Notes under the pieces: model-generated
What the model was told of the DNA's origin: nothing
Database searches by the model: none
What the model saw: only the letters and a program-made list of their open reading frames with translations
Position numbers and translations under genes: made by a program
Shown here: piece by piece, positions 13,312 through 25,900 of the stretch
How positions within the stretch are numbered: the first letter of the stretch is position 1
Layout of the letters: each line of letters opens with the position of its first letter
DNA from: Archilochus colubris
Lineage: Eukaryota > Chordata > Aves > Apodiformes > Trochilidae
Assembly: GCA_023079485.1 (NCBI GenBank)
Contig: CM041086.1
Coordinates: 12,656,401 to 12,720,400 of the forward strand
Direction of reading: 5' to 3'
DNA: 64,000 nt

Positions 13312-13351
13312 TTGTTTTCCTAAGTCTTTTTTTGTCTTCAGTCTCTGTTCT
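13312..13351 (-). other. Candidate 40-base exon (minus strand), unknown protein
   Basis: The segment has a strong acceptor (TTTCTCTTTTTCAG) and an A|GTAAGT donor. In frame 0 it reads RTETEDKKRLRKT, highly charged, and leaves one base, which completes AAG with the first two bases of the candidate at 10640-10717. A second frame is also open, so the coding frame is not forced. Very short exons are rare, which lowers confidence. Confidence 0.2.
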
Positions 13352-14169
13352 CTGAAAAAGAGAAACAAATTTATAAAGACTGATGGGAAAGGATTGCAGC
13401 TGTGTACCACATGCAACATCTCCACCATGCACAGGATGTACCTACACAGCAGTCATTCTGCCTTTTGCTAGGAAAAATAGAAAAGAGATCAGCATCCAAG
13501 ATGCTTGTTAAAAGTGTTGGACACCCAGCCTGAAGTCCATCATGGCAGGGACTCAGACCTGAACTTTCTATCTTCCAGCCAAGTGCCACAGCTTCACTGG
13601 CTGCTCCCAGGTGGACTCAGATGCCTTCTAGAGTTATCTCTGGTCCTGAATACTCTCCCTCACTCACTGCCTCTAAGACATCTTAAGACCTACACATTCA
13701 TCCAGAGCAGATCATCAGATCTAAAACGTGGTATCTGACCACATCCCACATTCCCAAATTCTTTCAACTGGAAGCAGAGGTGGGACTGACTGCCTTGCTG
13801 TGACCCCTCAGAATACTGCAGAGCTTGACTCATCCCCAAATCAAAATAACTCAAAGGTGGAATTGCTTCAGCATGAGATTCCATCATCACTGAACCTAGG
13901 AAATTTTTTTTTCAAGAAGATGCAAAGCCCCATTGTGTCAAGTGCTGCTCAAACAAAGGAGGCAGCATCTGCAAAGTCAGCCATCTCAGTAGATGGAGCA
14001 GAACATAGCCACGAGGAGAGATAACAGCATAAGGGGCAGTGATATCCTTAGGGTTGCAGGAGAGAAGCTGGATACAGATCCCAGGAGTCCTGGCTCCCAG
14101 CCCTGTGTCACACAACAGGCACACAGATGCTGCAGTTCTGAGTGTTTCAGTCTTCATGTCAGGTGTTAC

Positions 14170-14266
14170 CTCAATTAACAGGAAGTAAAACTGTCCCAGT
14201 AACTTCTCAGAAATTTGTCTAATTTTTTTGGCCTTGCCAGTCTCATTAGAAAGCACTCCACAAACA
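14170..14266 (-). other. Candidate 97-base exon (minus strand), unknown protein
   Basis: The flanks are an acceptor ending GCTCTCCAG and a GAG|GTAACA donor. One frame is open, and its first part after the split codon reads VCGVLSNETGKAKKIRQ. It continues ISEKLLGQFYFLLIE, ending in phase 0, which fits frame 0 of the exon candidate at 13312. Its one-base start fits the two bases left by the candidate at 14718-14747. The acceptor is only moderate. I recognise no family. Confidence 0.2.
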
Positions 14267-14717
14267 CTGGAGAGCTGGGACCTTTCTGTTTTACTCCTGT
14301 TCTCAGAGCTTTTGCCTCATCTTGGCTTACTGCGTGTAAAGAGACCTCATCCAATCACAGTGAATATAAAACACACACACGTAGCAGTTTCAGAGGGTGT
14401 TGTGCCTCCCCCATCACTCCCAGCCTTGGGCTATTCATCAAGGATCATGCAAGATTGTTTCACACTCAGATAATTCAATTTAGTCCAAAACAGTCCTCAC
14501 AGCAAAACATGACTTTGAAAAACCAGTCAGCACTCTGTCGTCAGGAAGCCTACCCTGAGTAACTTCTGCTTCCAGGCTGCTTCCAAAAATCTCTCTTGGC
14601 ACTGCCAGCCAGTTCTGCTCAAGAGGAAATCATCACCCAGAGAACAAGGCTAAAATCAGAGAGGAAGGTTAACAGGAAAAACATCAGGATCAGTTTAACA
14701 TTGCACTGCTGACTTAC

Positions 14718-14747
14718 AGGAAGTCTGTAGATGCTCTTAGATGCTCT
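14718..14747 (-). other. Candidate 30-base exon (minus strand), unknown protein
   Basis: The segment has a good acceptor (CCTTTTCTCTTAG) and a T|GTAAGT donor. The frame in phase with the next candidate reads EHLRASTDF plus a split leucine codon. A second frame is also open. No upstream exon in phase was found with confidence. A 29-base splice-site pair at 16764-16792 (acceptor TTCTTATTCTAG, donor C|GTAAGT) does not join directly in phase. Confidence 0.15.
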
Positions 14748-17219
14748 CTAAGAGAAAAGGTCACTGAGATTAAGGAGAGGAAGAAAACCTGATGAAAGAT
14801 CAGCAAAATAAAGGAGGGTTGCAATTTCACCTACAAGAGGAGCTCTGAATTTGATGGAGCTGCTTGAGCAGACACTACCACTCACCAGAACTTTTCTCCT
14901 TCCCTGTGGAGAGCAACCAGATCCTTAAAAGCTCCACAATCTTCAAAAATTGTCTCATAATAAGACAATAATATTTGCTGCACAGCCAAGACAGCAAGAG
15001 TTAAGGTTGCCACAGTAACCTCCTGAGATGTTACAGCAGGGATTTTTTCACAGGAGCTTGAAAGAGGGAAGGGCCCAAATCACACAGATCAAAAGCAACT
15101 GGCACTGAGTGCCTGACACCTCCCAGCTTTCCTTGAGGGAGGAATCCAATTAGCCAAGCATAATATGTCCATCTGACCTCAGCCTGTGGAGGGCCCCAGC
15201 CAACTGTGCCTTGGCCTGAATCCTGCAAGGATTCTCCTGATGGAGGCAACAGCTGAGGGGGTGCTGAAATCTACATGCAATTTTCTTCTGCTCCAGATTT
15301 TGCAAGCTTGGACTGCAAAGTTACAATCCTTCAAAAAATAGACCAGGCCTGCAGTTCTTCAGTACTTTGAGGTCTTTAGAAAACAATATCATTATTTTAT
15401 GAGCAGACACGAGACTCAGCAAAGTCCCAGCTTATTCCTCTCTTAGTTGGCTTCTCTGTGGCTGATCCTCTAAAGTAGGATCTTAATGAACTACAGAAAC
15501 TCATTTCACCTCTCCCTCTCTCCCTAGAAATTCACTATACAATAAAATAAGTCAAAATCCAATTTAATTCACTCTTTTCCCCACCCTAATATGCTTCTTT
15601 ATCATGTTTTTCTCAATCCCTTCTATTTTAATTAGGTATTTATAATGCTGAAAATGAAGGTGCAGCTGGCAGAGAGGGACTCTGATGGAAACATGCTCAG
15701 GGAACAGAGTAGCTCTCTGAGATTCTTCTACACTCCTCTAGAAAGTAAAAATGCAATGCAGACACCTACCTGCTCCACCTGCCCCCAGGCTGAGAGCTGC
15801 AGGGTACCAGCTCCCTCCTCCCTTCTCTTGTGGATGTGAAATGCCACAGGGATTCCTCACCCTAACTTAGCTCTACCTGGATTCAGAAGAGACCTCTGAC
15901 TGGTCAAGCTGAACTCTAACACCTGAGCTCCACAAAACAGCAAGCAGCTGAAGACTTCACCTGGCAGATAATATTTCATAAAATTCACTTATCCCTCACC
16001 TCATTCTGGGTGTCAGTCTGCATACAGCAGCTCAGGGAAGAAGTAAAGGTTTCATTTCAGGTGTATTCAGTGGTTTATGAAGACTTTGCTTCTTCTCTGC
16101 TGCTCATAGGCCCCCAGTGACCTCCCAGCATCACCCTACACTTCATGCAGTGGCAAGGGGAAGATAAGGCTCCAAAAAGGGTGGGAACAAGGTGCAAGAT
16201 CAGGACTTAAAGCAGTGGCAATAAAAGCTTCACGAGCAGAGTGTTCCAGGGTGAAGAACATTTGCTTTAGTCCAAGGCTGCAGCTCAGTACCTTCACAAC
16301 TGCATTTCATTAATTTATTGTGGCCAACATTAAAGCAAAGTCAATTTATTTTTTTTTTCTGACAAAATACTACTATCACACTTCACCACACAAAGATCCA
16401 CCTGTACCTCCCCTAGACCTCCCTGTACTCAAGAGGTCTGGCTACAGATAAGAGCTTATGACAAATTCTCGCACATCTTCACATGCACCATCATTTGAAG
16501 AAGCAATTTTCTGTTTTGATATTCTAACAAATGTTATTCCCCTAAAGTGCAGGAAAGACACATGGTGAGGAACTTGTACAGAGCATATGGTGCTGAAATA
16601 ACAAGCTGATAAGTCTTTAACAGCTTTTGACAGTGGTAAAAGATCAATTATTGCACCATAAATATTAAAAAGTTCCTCCAGCCTTTTGCTGGAATGAATG
16701 TATATTTAAACATCAGTGTTTCCCTTTCATAGCAGCCAGCTTGCCTCAGAATTTGAAACTTACGCAGCCCCACAAAGTTAAATGCTTGATTGCTAGAATA
16801 AGAACAAGCCCAATGTTTGCAGCACAAACTGAAGCTACAGAGGCTCCAAGTAACCCAAAGCCAGCCCTTGACCTTTTGTTAAAACTAAAGTGTAAAATGT
16901 AATTGCCATTGCTTTCCTCTTCCTTTGCTGTGATTACAAGGCTACACACAGCAAAAATTACTAAAGTTATCCCTAGAAAGTATTAAGCAAGAAGGACTGA
17001 TCTCCCAGGTTGACTGCTGTGTCAGCTGAGGTACTCAAGTCCAAAGGGTGTTTTTCTCTTTATTTCTTCTCCACTGGATAAATACACACGTGTGTAAATC
17101 CATACATGTGTGTTTGTGTGCACAGACAGAGTCACACTCTCACTAGCCCTAATTTTAATCAGGAAGCACACTGGCAGCCCTCTCTCAACAGGTCTCTGTG
17201 TACAGTCACTGAGGCTAAA
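14748..17219. other. Non-coding stretch
   Basis: No gene or clear repeat. Around 16560-16720 lies an AT-rich block with many homeodomain-type cores that could be regulatory. Splice-site look-alikes on the minus strand at about 15990 and 16764-16792 were noted but not accepted. Confidence 0.5.
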
Positions 17220-17428
17220 CACCAATGATGATCTTAGTGGCCTTCCTCTGGGCTTGCTCCAAAACCTCCACATACTTCTCATGCTGGGGACTCCAGAACT
17301 GGGCACAGTGCTCCAGGTGACGTCTCACAAGAGCTGAGCAGAGGGGGGAATCCCCTCCCTTAATCCATGGCCATGTTACTTTTGATGCAGGCCAAGATAT
17401 GGTTGGCTTTCTGGTGCACATTATTAAG
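17220..17428 (-). mobile_element. CR1 LINE, small internal fragment
   Basis: Minus-strand translation gives the CR1 ORF2 segment SALVRRHLEHCAQFWSPQ followed by LEQAQRKATKIIIG. This is homologous to the distal part of the fragment at 7045-7815 ([29 protein letters not shown]). Both flanks break off into unrelated sequence. The CR1 3' tail is absent and the copy has several changes, so it is an old internal remnant. Confidence 0.85.
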
Positions 17429-19224
17429 ATTAGGAATAAACAGAAAAAGCGTAGGTCCAGTCTAGCAAGGAACAGTGTGAAATTGTACTTCTATATATAA
17501 CAAGCTATGTGTGTCACTGGCTCACACATTTCTACATGGAAATTCTCTCTTTTCCTCTCTTGACTGTTCTAATTGGAAAGGCACATCTCGTCTTCAGGTC
17601 TTTTCCCCTTTCCCTTTATCACCCACATCTTACCCCCTTACATCAATTGAAGTTCTTCAGACCACCTCATTTTCTGCCACATCCAAGATGCAGTGCTGAA
17701 GGTGGTGGCCACTGTCAGTCAGCCTGTGTCTTATCCTGGATGAATAAATTTAGCTTCCTCTTTTCTCTGTGTCATTTTGAGTACAGATCATTAGACAGCA
17801 CAAGTTCAATAGCAGTTGTTGGCATTTGCATCCTATCACCTAATGGCAGCTTTGTCCAGCACTCATAAGTGTCCTCCTTTCTTAGCAATGGTAATAATCT
17901 TGGTTGAAAACAGCAGTCTGAAGTTAGAGCCATCTGCTCCTTAGCTCTGCAGCCTTCTGTTCTTCCCTTCAGGTCAGACCTGAGCCAGGTTCAGATATAT
18001 CCTAGCAGACTGTGATGATACCAATTTGTACTATGTCATAGTATGTTCAGACAAACCTCTCAGGGAAACAAAACTGCAGGACAAAGTCAGAGACAGCAAT
18101 GGGTAGCAGCTGGTGTAAAATGAAAAAAAAAAAAAAAGGTTAAAAATCATTGGCCTTGGGAATACAGTGGCATGGAAAAGTAGAACTTACACACTCTTTC
18201 CACATCAACACATCATCCATTTGCATTAAATGGCCCTTTCAGTGCAAAAGGGGCAATGCATGCCAGAGAGGAAACCATTGGACTACAAGCCAGTGATTGC
18301 CAACCTGCTCCAACCTAGGACGAGCTTCTCCACAAAGGGACTGCTCCCAGCTGGTTGGGGTTCAGCCAACCCAAAGGTGAAAGCTGTCTGTAGTCTGCTT
18401 GCAGTGACTGTGGTGAGCTACAAAAGAGCCCTCTCTTTGTTACCAAAGCAAGAAACCGAGTATCACAGGGGAGGAGGAAGGGATGAGAAGCCCCCAACCA
18501 CATTCTAAACAGCATGAGAGGCAGCCTGGAGACAGGGAGCAAATATGGTATCAGCCACATGAAGCTGCCTGGGACCATGCTGGGCTGAGCCCAGGTCTGT
18601 TATCAGAGACCCTCAAGACAAATCCTCATTTCTCCAAAACCAGGTACTCTTTCCCCTTCTCTAACATGTGTGATTAATAAAAAAAATGTTTACACTTGTC
18701 TAACTGGGTAATTTATTTCTGCTTTTTTTTCTCTGCCTCAGTCCTAAGGGTATTTTTTGTTGCTTGGGATATTAGAAGAGGATTTTGTGCTCACAAAATA
18801 TCCCAGATTGACAACTCCAGGAAATAAAAGCTGCCACTGAGCAGAGTGCCTGTGTCAGCCATGACAAGGCAAGTACCCTGCTCCATCTCATCCTGCTTCC
18901 CCAGGAGAGCCACAACACCCAGCAGGACAGCAGGCTCTGCTGTTTGCTGGCCCAGGTGACTGCTGGCCCAGGTGACTACTGCTTCCCCACCATGAACCAG
19001 GGCTACAATACAGACACCAGTCTGGAAACCAGAGACCAGTCACTGGGGACTGACATCCCAACCAGCAGACAGGCTAACTGGTAACTGAACCCAAAACCCA
19101 GAGTTGGAAAACAACTCAGAAGTTTTAATGTAAATCAGACAGATCCTGTGTTGATTAACCAATTGCTATAATCTATTAGCAACAGTGATTAAACCTCAGA
19201 TTCATCAGTTCAGCTCCCTTCACA
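17429..19224. other. Non-coding stretch
   Basis: No gene recognised. It contains a 15-base A run at about 18122-18136 and a 16-bp perfect tandem duplication at 18945-18976. Open frames of 60-120 codons here have no domain content. Confidence 0.5.
18945..18976. repeat. 16-bp perfect tandem duplication
   Basis: The unit TGCTGGCCCAGGTGAC occurs twice head to tail with no difference, which suggests a recent slippage-type duplication. No function is implied. Confidence 0.85.
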
Positions 19225-19640
19225 GTGAGGCACAGTACAGTGGGATGGGAACAGAAGAGCTCACAGACTGTGGCAGATTCAGGGCTTACCGAACACCAGT
19301 CCCAGGCTTAACAGATTACAGGAATTTACCAAACATCAAACTCAAGAGACAAAGCAGACCAGACTTATTAATTATGAATATATTTCAGTCTGTGTTAGCC
19401 AATAGGTCTGGTAAGATCAGCCAAGAAGAGAGAAAGACAACATCAGTTCAGGAACAATATTTCTTCTTTGCCCAGATGCAAACCTCAATTGTCTTTTATA
19501 CCCTAATACTCTCATTCTGTTTCGTATCATTTCATACTACTTATGCTCATTTTCTTTACCATTTTGGATATCTTCATCATTGCAATGTCCTCTACACATT
19601 GCTCCATAGAAGCAGCTCACTCCTTATGGAAACACAGCTA
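19225..19640 (-). mobile_element. Probable solo LTR of an endogenous retrovirus
   Basis: On the minus strand a TATAAAAG box lies at 19500-19493. A plausible poly(A) region (AATTAATAAG) follows about 120 bases downstream, then a T-rich and GT-rich stretch such as follows the poly(A) site in U5. Candidate ends with terminal TG and CA lie near 19634 and 19226, about 400 bases in all. No gag, pol or env sequence is present, so it would be a solo LTR made by recombination between two LTRs. I saw no clean target-site duplication, and the exact family is not known to me. An unrelated TATA-containing sequence is the alternative. Confidence 0.45.
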
Positions 19641-22602
19641 TCATCTGAGTCCTTTTGATGGATGCACTCTCTTTGTGTTGTATTAATCATGGAGAAGTGC
19701 TTCCAATCTGTAGTTTATCACAAACTATGTGGTATCTGCACATAGGTGTATAAAATAATTTAACTTCTAACAAGTTCACCTGTGATTCTGTTGCTAAACC
19801 ATGGCTACTGTTCCAGCTCACTATTAAACACTTCTGTCTGCACTGCATGTGTTTTTCTTGCTAAAGCTGAGGAAATAGGAGGTGGCTCTAACTGTGCAGG
19901 ATACAAACCCCCTACAGAGTGTTCCTGGGGCCCAGGACTGGGAAGATGATGAAAAGAGCCAAGGAAATTCTTGGGAGGCAGACATAAAAAAGGAAGATTT
20001 TTTTTTTCATTCCCACTGTACCTAAAGCAAGTAACCATGAGACCTGATGGAAAGCTTGTGCTTTGAAACTTACTTTAAAGCTAGAGCCATTTTCAACCCA
20101 AATTAAGAGCAAAGAATTGCAACGTTCATCAAAAACCCCATATTTGTGGGTTGTCCTCTTTTAAAGCAGCAGAGCACAGGGAGAGGAGCAGCTTCTCAGA
20201 TGAGCAACAAGAACAAGGTCAGTACCCTAAATCCCACTCAGCAAGCTTAAAACAAGTAACCCAGCTCATGGGCCATTAGTGTTGCATCAACCCAGCAGCA
20301 CTGGTACTGATCCAGGTTGGACACTGTGCTAAGGCATAACCTGGGTATGAGCATCCATTAGCACAAGCCCAAAGGCACTGAGTGTCTCAAGAGCCCCCAC
20401 TCATAAGAAAAACAAAGCACAGAACATCTTCTAATGAAAAGGAGAGGGAGGGCTCTATGTGTCTGTGATGTTGGGTAGGGGATGGGTTTTTTAAGGCAAA
20501 AGCCCAGTGTGGGAGCCTCCTAAGGCTCCAGTGCCAAACTGGAACCAGCTCCAGTGTCCTGACTGACTGCAGACACAGAGCCAGAAGTGGATGCAGCAGC
20601 AGCACCTCCAGTGACTGAAAACACAAATGGTACCAAGGAGCACATCCAAAGACATGACTGCAAACTCCACAGGTCGAGCAGCACCTGCTTAGCAAGTGCT
20701 ACAACAACTCCACACAGCAAATTGCCAGGTCATGTGGCAGATATCCATCTTTCATGGCAGGGCCAAGAGAAATCTTGCTTATCTACCCTTTTCCCCAGCC
20801 TCCCAACTATACTGCAGGATCATCCATGGAGCTCCAGCCAGCAAGCTCTTACACCTTGCACACTGTTGGCCTCTGGCATGGGTTCAAGAGGAAACAGAGG
20901 GGAAGTCATCAATCTTTTAGTGACTCAAAATTGTTCTGTGCAGCTGTGTAACTTCCTAGAAATATCCAGTGCTGAAAGTATGGGAAAAGTGCTTTTTTGG
21001 CTGGAAAAAAATATGTTGATTAAAATCATTTATGCGATTTCATTTGTGGCTTAACAACCAACTGGAGCAAATTGGAAAAAAATTGACAAAATCCCCTTTC
21101 CAATTGGAAAAATTAATTCCCCATTACATATCATTTACAGTACTCACAAAGTCATCTTCCAAAATATGAGATGTCACACTATAGTAAATTAAATACATTG
21201 ATTTCATGCCTTAAACCATCAGCTGCAAATTTGAAACACCTTATCAAGATTACAGCACCTCATCCTGGGAAGAGATTGACACCATTAGGGAAACATTAAC
21301 AGTGACTATTACTAATGTGTCATGCAACATTGTCTAAAAATAACAAAATTAAAAAGGAAAATAGAATAACTTGTGTAATGGCATTTTATAACTTCCTTTT
21401 GACTTTTTTTTCTTTTTTTAATCAGTTAGTGCCTTTAGCACACACTGCAGGCCAGGCAGTGCATGGTGTGTGGTGACAGCTGAGGATGGAGAGCATGACT
21501 TGAGGCTGGCACTGGAATCCTTCAGTAACTTCTGGGAGCTGAAGTCACCCTGCCACTACCTGTCAACCTGGGAACACTTTCCCTGCTTCTTGGCATTGGC
21601 CTCTCACATTAAAGACTGAAGATCATAATTTAAATTCTGAACCACCCAGCCAATGTAATTAGCATTGCCACAACCAAAAGTTATCAAGCATTTCTTTAGG
21701 ATGTATTCTGGGTGTTTTCATTGATTTGGGGGTTTTTGTTTGTTTGTGGGGTTTTTTACTGGTTTCTTGGAATTTTGGGGGTTTAGGTTTTCAGGTTTTT
21801 TCCTTCTTTTTAAAAATAAGCTGTGCAAGCATGTCCAGAAAAGTAAGGAATTAATGCCTCTGCTTCAAACCAGTCAGGTGAAGTGCAGCACCTGTCTGTT
21901 CAGCCATTCCAGTTTCAATTGCAGGGCTACTGTTCCTGACCTTTCCTTTAGCTCCACCTGCAATCAAAATGTGCCAGCCTGCACACTTCAGATGGGCACA
22001 AGGGAAGATGATAATGTCATGGAAATCAGACTCTGTAGGTCACCCAGCAAGGCAACACCTACCTTAATGAAAGCAGAACTGCACTTACCACAACTCTTAA
22101 CTCTTGAAAGAGTCCAAAATACCAGTAAAAACATCTGAGCAAATAATACAAAGCGCAGAAGATGAACCTGAAGCTGAGATGAGAAGGGATTTCAAGGAAC
22201 AAGGTACACAGGAATTAAAATTTCCCAAACATAGCAGATGTTTGAAAGCAACACTAACACTAATCCTAGAAATGGCACACAATGAGGCAGACAGAAACTT
22301 CCCATAGAAAACAATTTAATCCAAAACACTTTCTACCAATGAAGACAAAGTGCATTCAGGTTTCACTGACTTTGGACGAAGACCCAGTGATTAAAACTGG
22401 GCTGCAATTATGTGCAGAGCTACAAGGAACTCACTAAGTGCAGCCAGGGCCACAAAAACCACGGTGACACCAAGTGTCTGTGCAGAGGATGGGTCTGCAT
22501 CCAGGAAAGCAGAAATCCTTCCCACCAAAAAGGGGTCATGAATGACAAATGGGCAAGATCAGAACCTGCAAGAGCAGCAGCTTGAGTAAACAAGAAGGGG
22601 AA
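19641..22602. other. Non-coding stretch
   Basis: No gene recognised. It contains a G/T-rich low-complexity patch at about 21725-21800. Open frames at 20387-21054 on both strands are mutual shadows without known domains. Confidence 0.5.
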
Positions 22603-22976
22603 GGGACAGAGCAGGGCAAGGATGGGACAGAGCAGGGCAAGGATGGGACAGAGCAGGGCAAGGATGGGACAGAGCAGGGCAAGGATGGGACAGAGCAGGG
22701 CAAGGATGGGACAGAGCAGGGCAAGGATGGGACAGAGCAGGGCAAGGAAGGGACAGAGCAGGGCAAGGAAGGGACAGAGCAGGGCAAGGAAGGGACAGAG
22801 CAGGGCAAGGAAGGGACAGAGCAGGGCAAGGAAGGGACAGAGCTGGGCAAGGAAGGGACAGAGCTGGGGGAGGAAGGGAAAGAGCAGGGGGAGGAAGGGA
22901 AAGAGCAGGGGGAGGAAGGGAAAGAGCAGGGGGAGGAAGGGACAGAGCAAGGGGAGGAAGGGACAGAGCAGGGCAG
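22603..22976 (+). repeat. 21-bp G-rich minisatellite, about 18 copies
   Basis: The unit is GGGACAGAGCAGGGCAAGGAT and close variants, repeated head to tail. The array is zoned. About six copies end AAGGAT, then five end AAGGAA. Two variants with GCTGG follow, then three AAAGAGCAGGGGGAGG-type copies, then two closing copies. Because 21 is a multiple of three and the unit has no stop codon, several frames on both strands stay open and give artificial peptides such as repeated TEQGKDG. These are not genes. The strand is purine-rich with regular GGG runs, which could form triplex or G-quadruplex structures. The array is expected to vary in length between individuals. Confidence 0.97.
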
Positions 22977-25900
22977 CCTCCAGTGGCACTGCCATGGGAC
23001 CAGGTGCCCGGCAGACACCGAGGAGCTGCAGGAACCACAGCTCAGAGTCCATCACAGAGAAGCAGCTCCAGCTCATCAGACCCAAAAGATGCTCCTGCCT
23101 GTTCCATGGGTTCTGTCAGCAGTAGTGAGACTGAAAAAGAGAAATGCCTTTTGCCCCAAAGTGCTCTGGGCCCAGGGGAGTAAATTTACGGTGACATATT
23201 TCATAATTTCCAAAATTGTATTTTTCCAGAATATCCAGTTCACAGGAAGTGTCAAAATATTTGGTAGCAGTCTGATTCAAACTGACACAAAATATCATTT
23301 TTTTAAAATGTTGTTTTACAACATGGAAAATCTGCTTTTTTGCCAGCTCTAACTGATATTCCAGTGTCAGCTCAAGAAAACCAGGCACGTGTTACTTCCT
23401 TCTATTTTTCCCTTATTATATTGCACAACTGTAAGGACAAAGGATTAGCTTGCCTGTTTGATTTCATCTGACTGATATGAATCTGTCCCCCATTTTTAAT
23501 CAGCAGAATTAGCAGCCAATCAGTCAAGTTCTTTTCTACCACCATTGCAGAAATTACAAAAGGTTCACATTTATTTCATAGCTTTACAACAGCTAGGCTA
23601 CCTTTACAGATTTATGTCTTGCTTTCATGCTTTACAGCACTCCTTGAAACATTAGTAATATCATCTAGGCAGAAGCAATAAAATGCCAGGATCCTTTACC
23701 CCATGCAACTCTGCCTGACACCAAATCAAGTTTCTGAAGTGAAATATAGATTGAAGAAAGAAGTGGCGTGAGGAGGGGAATCAAATTAATCTCATTTATA
23801 CTCATGCCACTGATGTCAATATATTACATCCCTACCAGGGTGAACCAAGTGTTTCTTCTGAGAGATGCAAGAGAAGTACAGCTTTGCATCTGAAACTAGA
23901 CTGATGCAAGGGTTTACAACCATTTTTTAACATTACATAGTTTTATACTTTCTAATTCTGAATCAGACTTTTTCAACAATAATAATTTCTATCCTCTCTG
24001 TTCAAAGCCATCTAAAAGAATATTTAATAAGTCTGTAGGAAATGTATATAGAGGAGAAAAACAGACTCTTTCTAATGCTACTATTAGTCAATTAAAAGAT
24101 TCTAGCTGAAAGGCTGCATATAACCTAATAGTCTTTTCAGTCTCTGTCTCCAGTTCCCCGGATCTTGTGGGAGAATTGGAAGTGAATTACAGCCACAGTC
24201 TGGTGATCACACTAGATATTTATTTTCCAGACACTGCTGAAAAGAAACATTTACTTCAGCAGACTCCCCTTCTGTGGACTTCTCAGCACTAAGCTACACC
24301 AAGATAAGACCTTTTTTCTCACTCAAACTGAGACTCTCCATGGCATCCTGACAAGACTAAGGGCACTTAGCATGAAGCTCCTGTGTAGCCTCTGACATGG
24401 TGTCATAGAAGGGGGGAATACTTAAGTGCCATTGAGATTTGTATTCACAGTGCTTTAAAAAAAAAGAAATCAAATCCCCATCAGAAGAATGACTTACAAA
24501 TTCATAAGAGACAGAACTCAAACATTATGCAGGGTGCTGTTTCAGTGCCCTGATGTATATTCCCATCACCATCCTTCAGGATGGAGCAGCAGCAAAATAT
24601 TTACCATGTTGTTCCTCTTGAAGAATTTTTCTTGTTGCCAATCAGAATTTTAAGGCTTTTCCCTGTTCTGCTGTCCTTGACAGATGTCAAGCAGGAGCCA
24701 CCTCCTGCCAATAAGGCTGTCCAAAATGACACATTGGTCAAAATATTTTGTCCTTAGCTCAAGCTGCCACTTACTGCCTCGTGCTGTCCAGTTACTTGCT
24801 CTTGTAAAGCCCTCTTCATACTCCAAAGTTAAATCACTTCTTCCTTGACACACAGAAGTCCAGGGCAACCAGAGTTCAGTATGCCTCCAAACAAATACAT
24901 TTATTAAGGCAAACATTACTTCGTTAACTCCCAGGTTAAAAATTGCTCTTCACCTACAGTCAAAACCCTCAGGCAAACGGGGCCCCCAGACTTCTAGGAA
25001 TGGTGCCTTCAAATACTGCACTGATGCCTTTAGAATGCAGAATGAAGTCTGAAACACAAAACCTCCAGTCCACGAGAGGCTCTGCTGTGCTGTGTAGGGC
25101 TGATGAGCAGATCCAACATGATGCACATGTTGTGTGTGAGTCCCTGAACCCCAGGAGTTGTGTTTTACTATTTAGTAATGGCCACAACAACACATTCTCC
25201 CCCAGTCCATAAGTGCAGGTTCCACAGAACATTTCCCCTACTAAACAGGCAGAGAGCCTGGCCCCAAGTGCTGCCTTAGGGCAAAGCCCTTCTGCAAACT
25301 CAAAAATTCCCCCAAAAGTGAGCACTTTGGATGCTTGGGGCAAGTCCTGACCATGCAGACTGCTCCCAGGAGACTTCATTTTAAACCCATGCACCTCTAG
25401 AAATTGTTTTCCCTGCTCTCTGTGCAGTGAAGATTAAGAGATCACAGTAAGCATGCACTGCTTTTCAGAGATCATCAGTGACAGTGATTTATGCTTTAAT
25501 AGCAAATTCCCCATGAGTGCTTAATAATACAGATTAAGCCCTAAAAAATGTGTTTCCTGCAGGTTTAAGTGACTAACTCTGTGATCTATTGGACTTGTCT
25601 CTTAATACATACAATTTTTCTTGGTAACCGTGGAAATTTCTAAAGAATTGGGAGTATCTGTGCCTGGAGTATTAACAAAATCTATTTTTTACTGTAGAAA
25701 CTTCGTACAAATTAATTCCAGCCTTAGAAGTAAAATGCTAAATTCTATGCTCCCTGTGAATATCTATTAGAAATACTCAGAACAAACATATTATTAAGAA
25801 AATTAAACTGTTAAATACCTGTCAAATATTATAACAAATCATGTCAAGCTGCAGTTTTATATTTTATTTTCTAGCTATTTTATCTGTTTCAGTTATACAT

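Noticed and set aside
16764..16792. Minus-strand 29-base splice-site pair with excellent sites
   Set aside because: It does not join in phase to the next candidate exon at 14718-14747 without adding a doubtful intermediate near 15990.
22549..23352. Open frame of 267 codons with repeated TEQGKDG, and five overlapping frames on both strands
   Set aside because: They are produced by a stop-free 21-bp tandem repeat, are open on both strands at once and lack any non-repeat domain.
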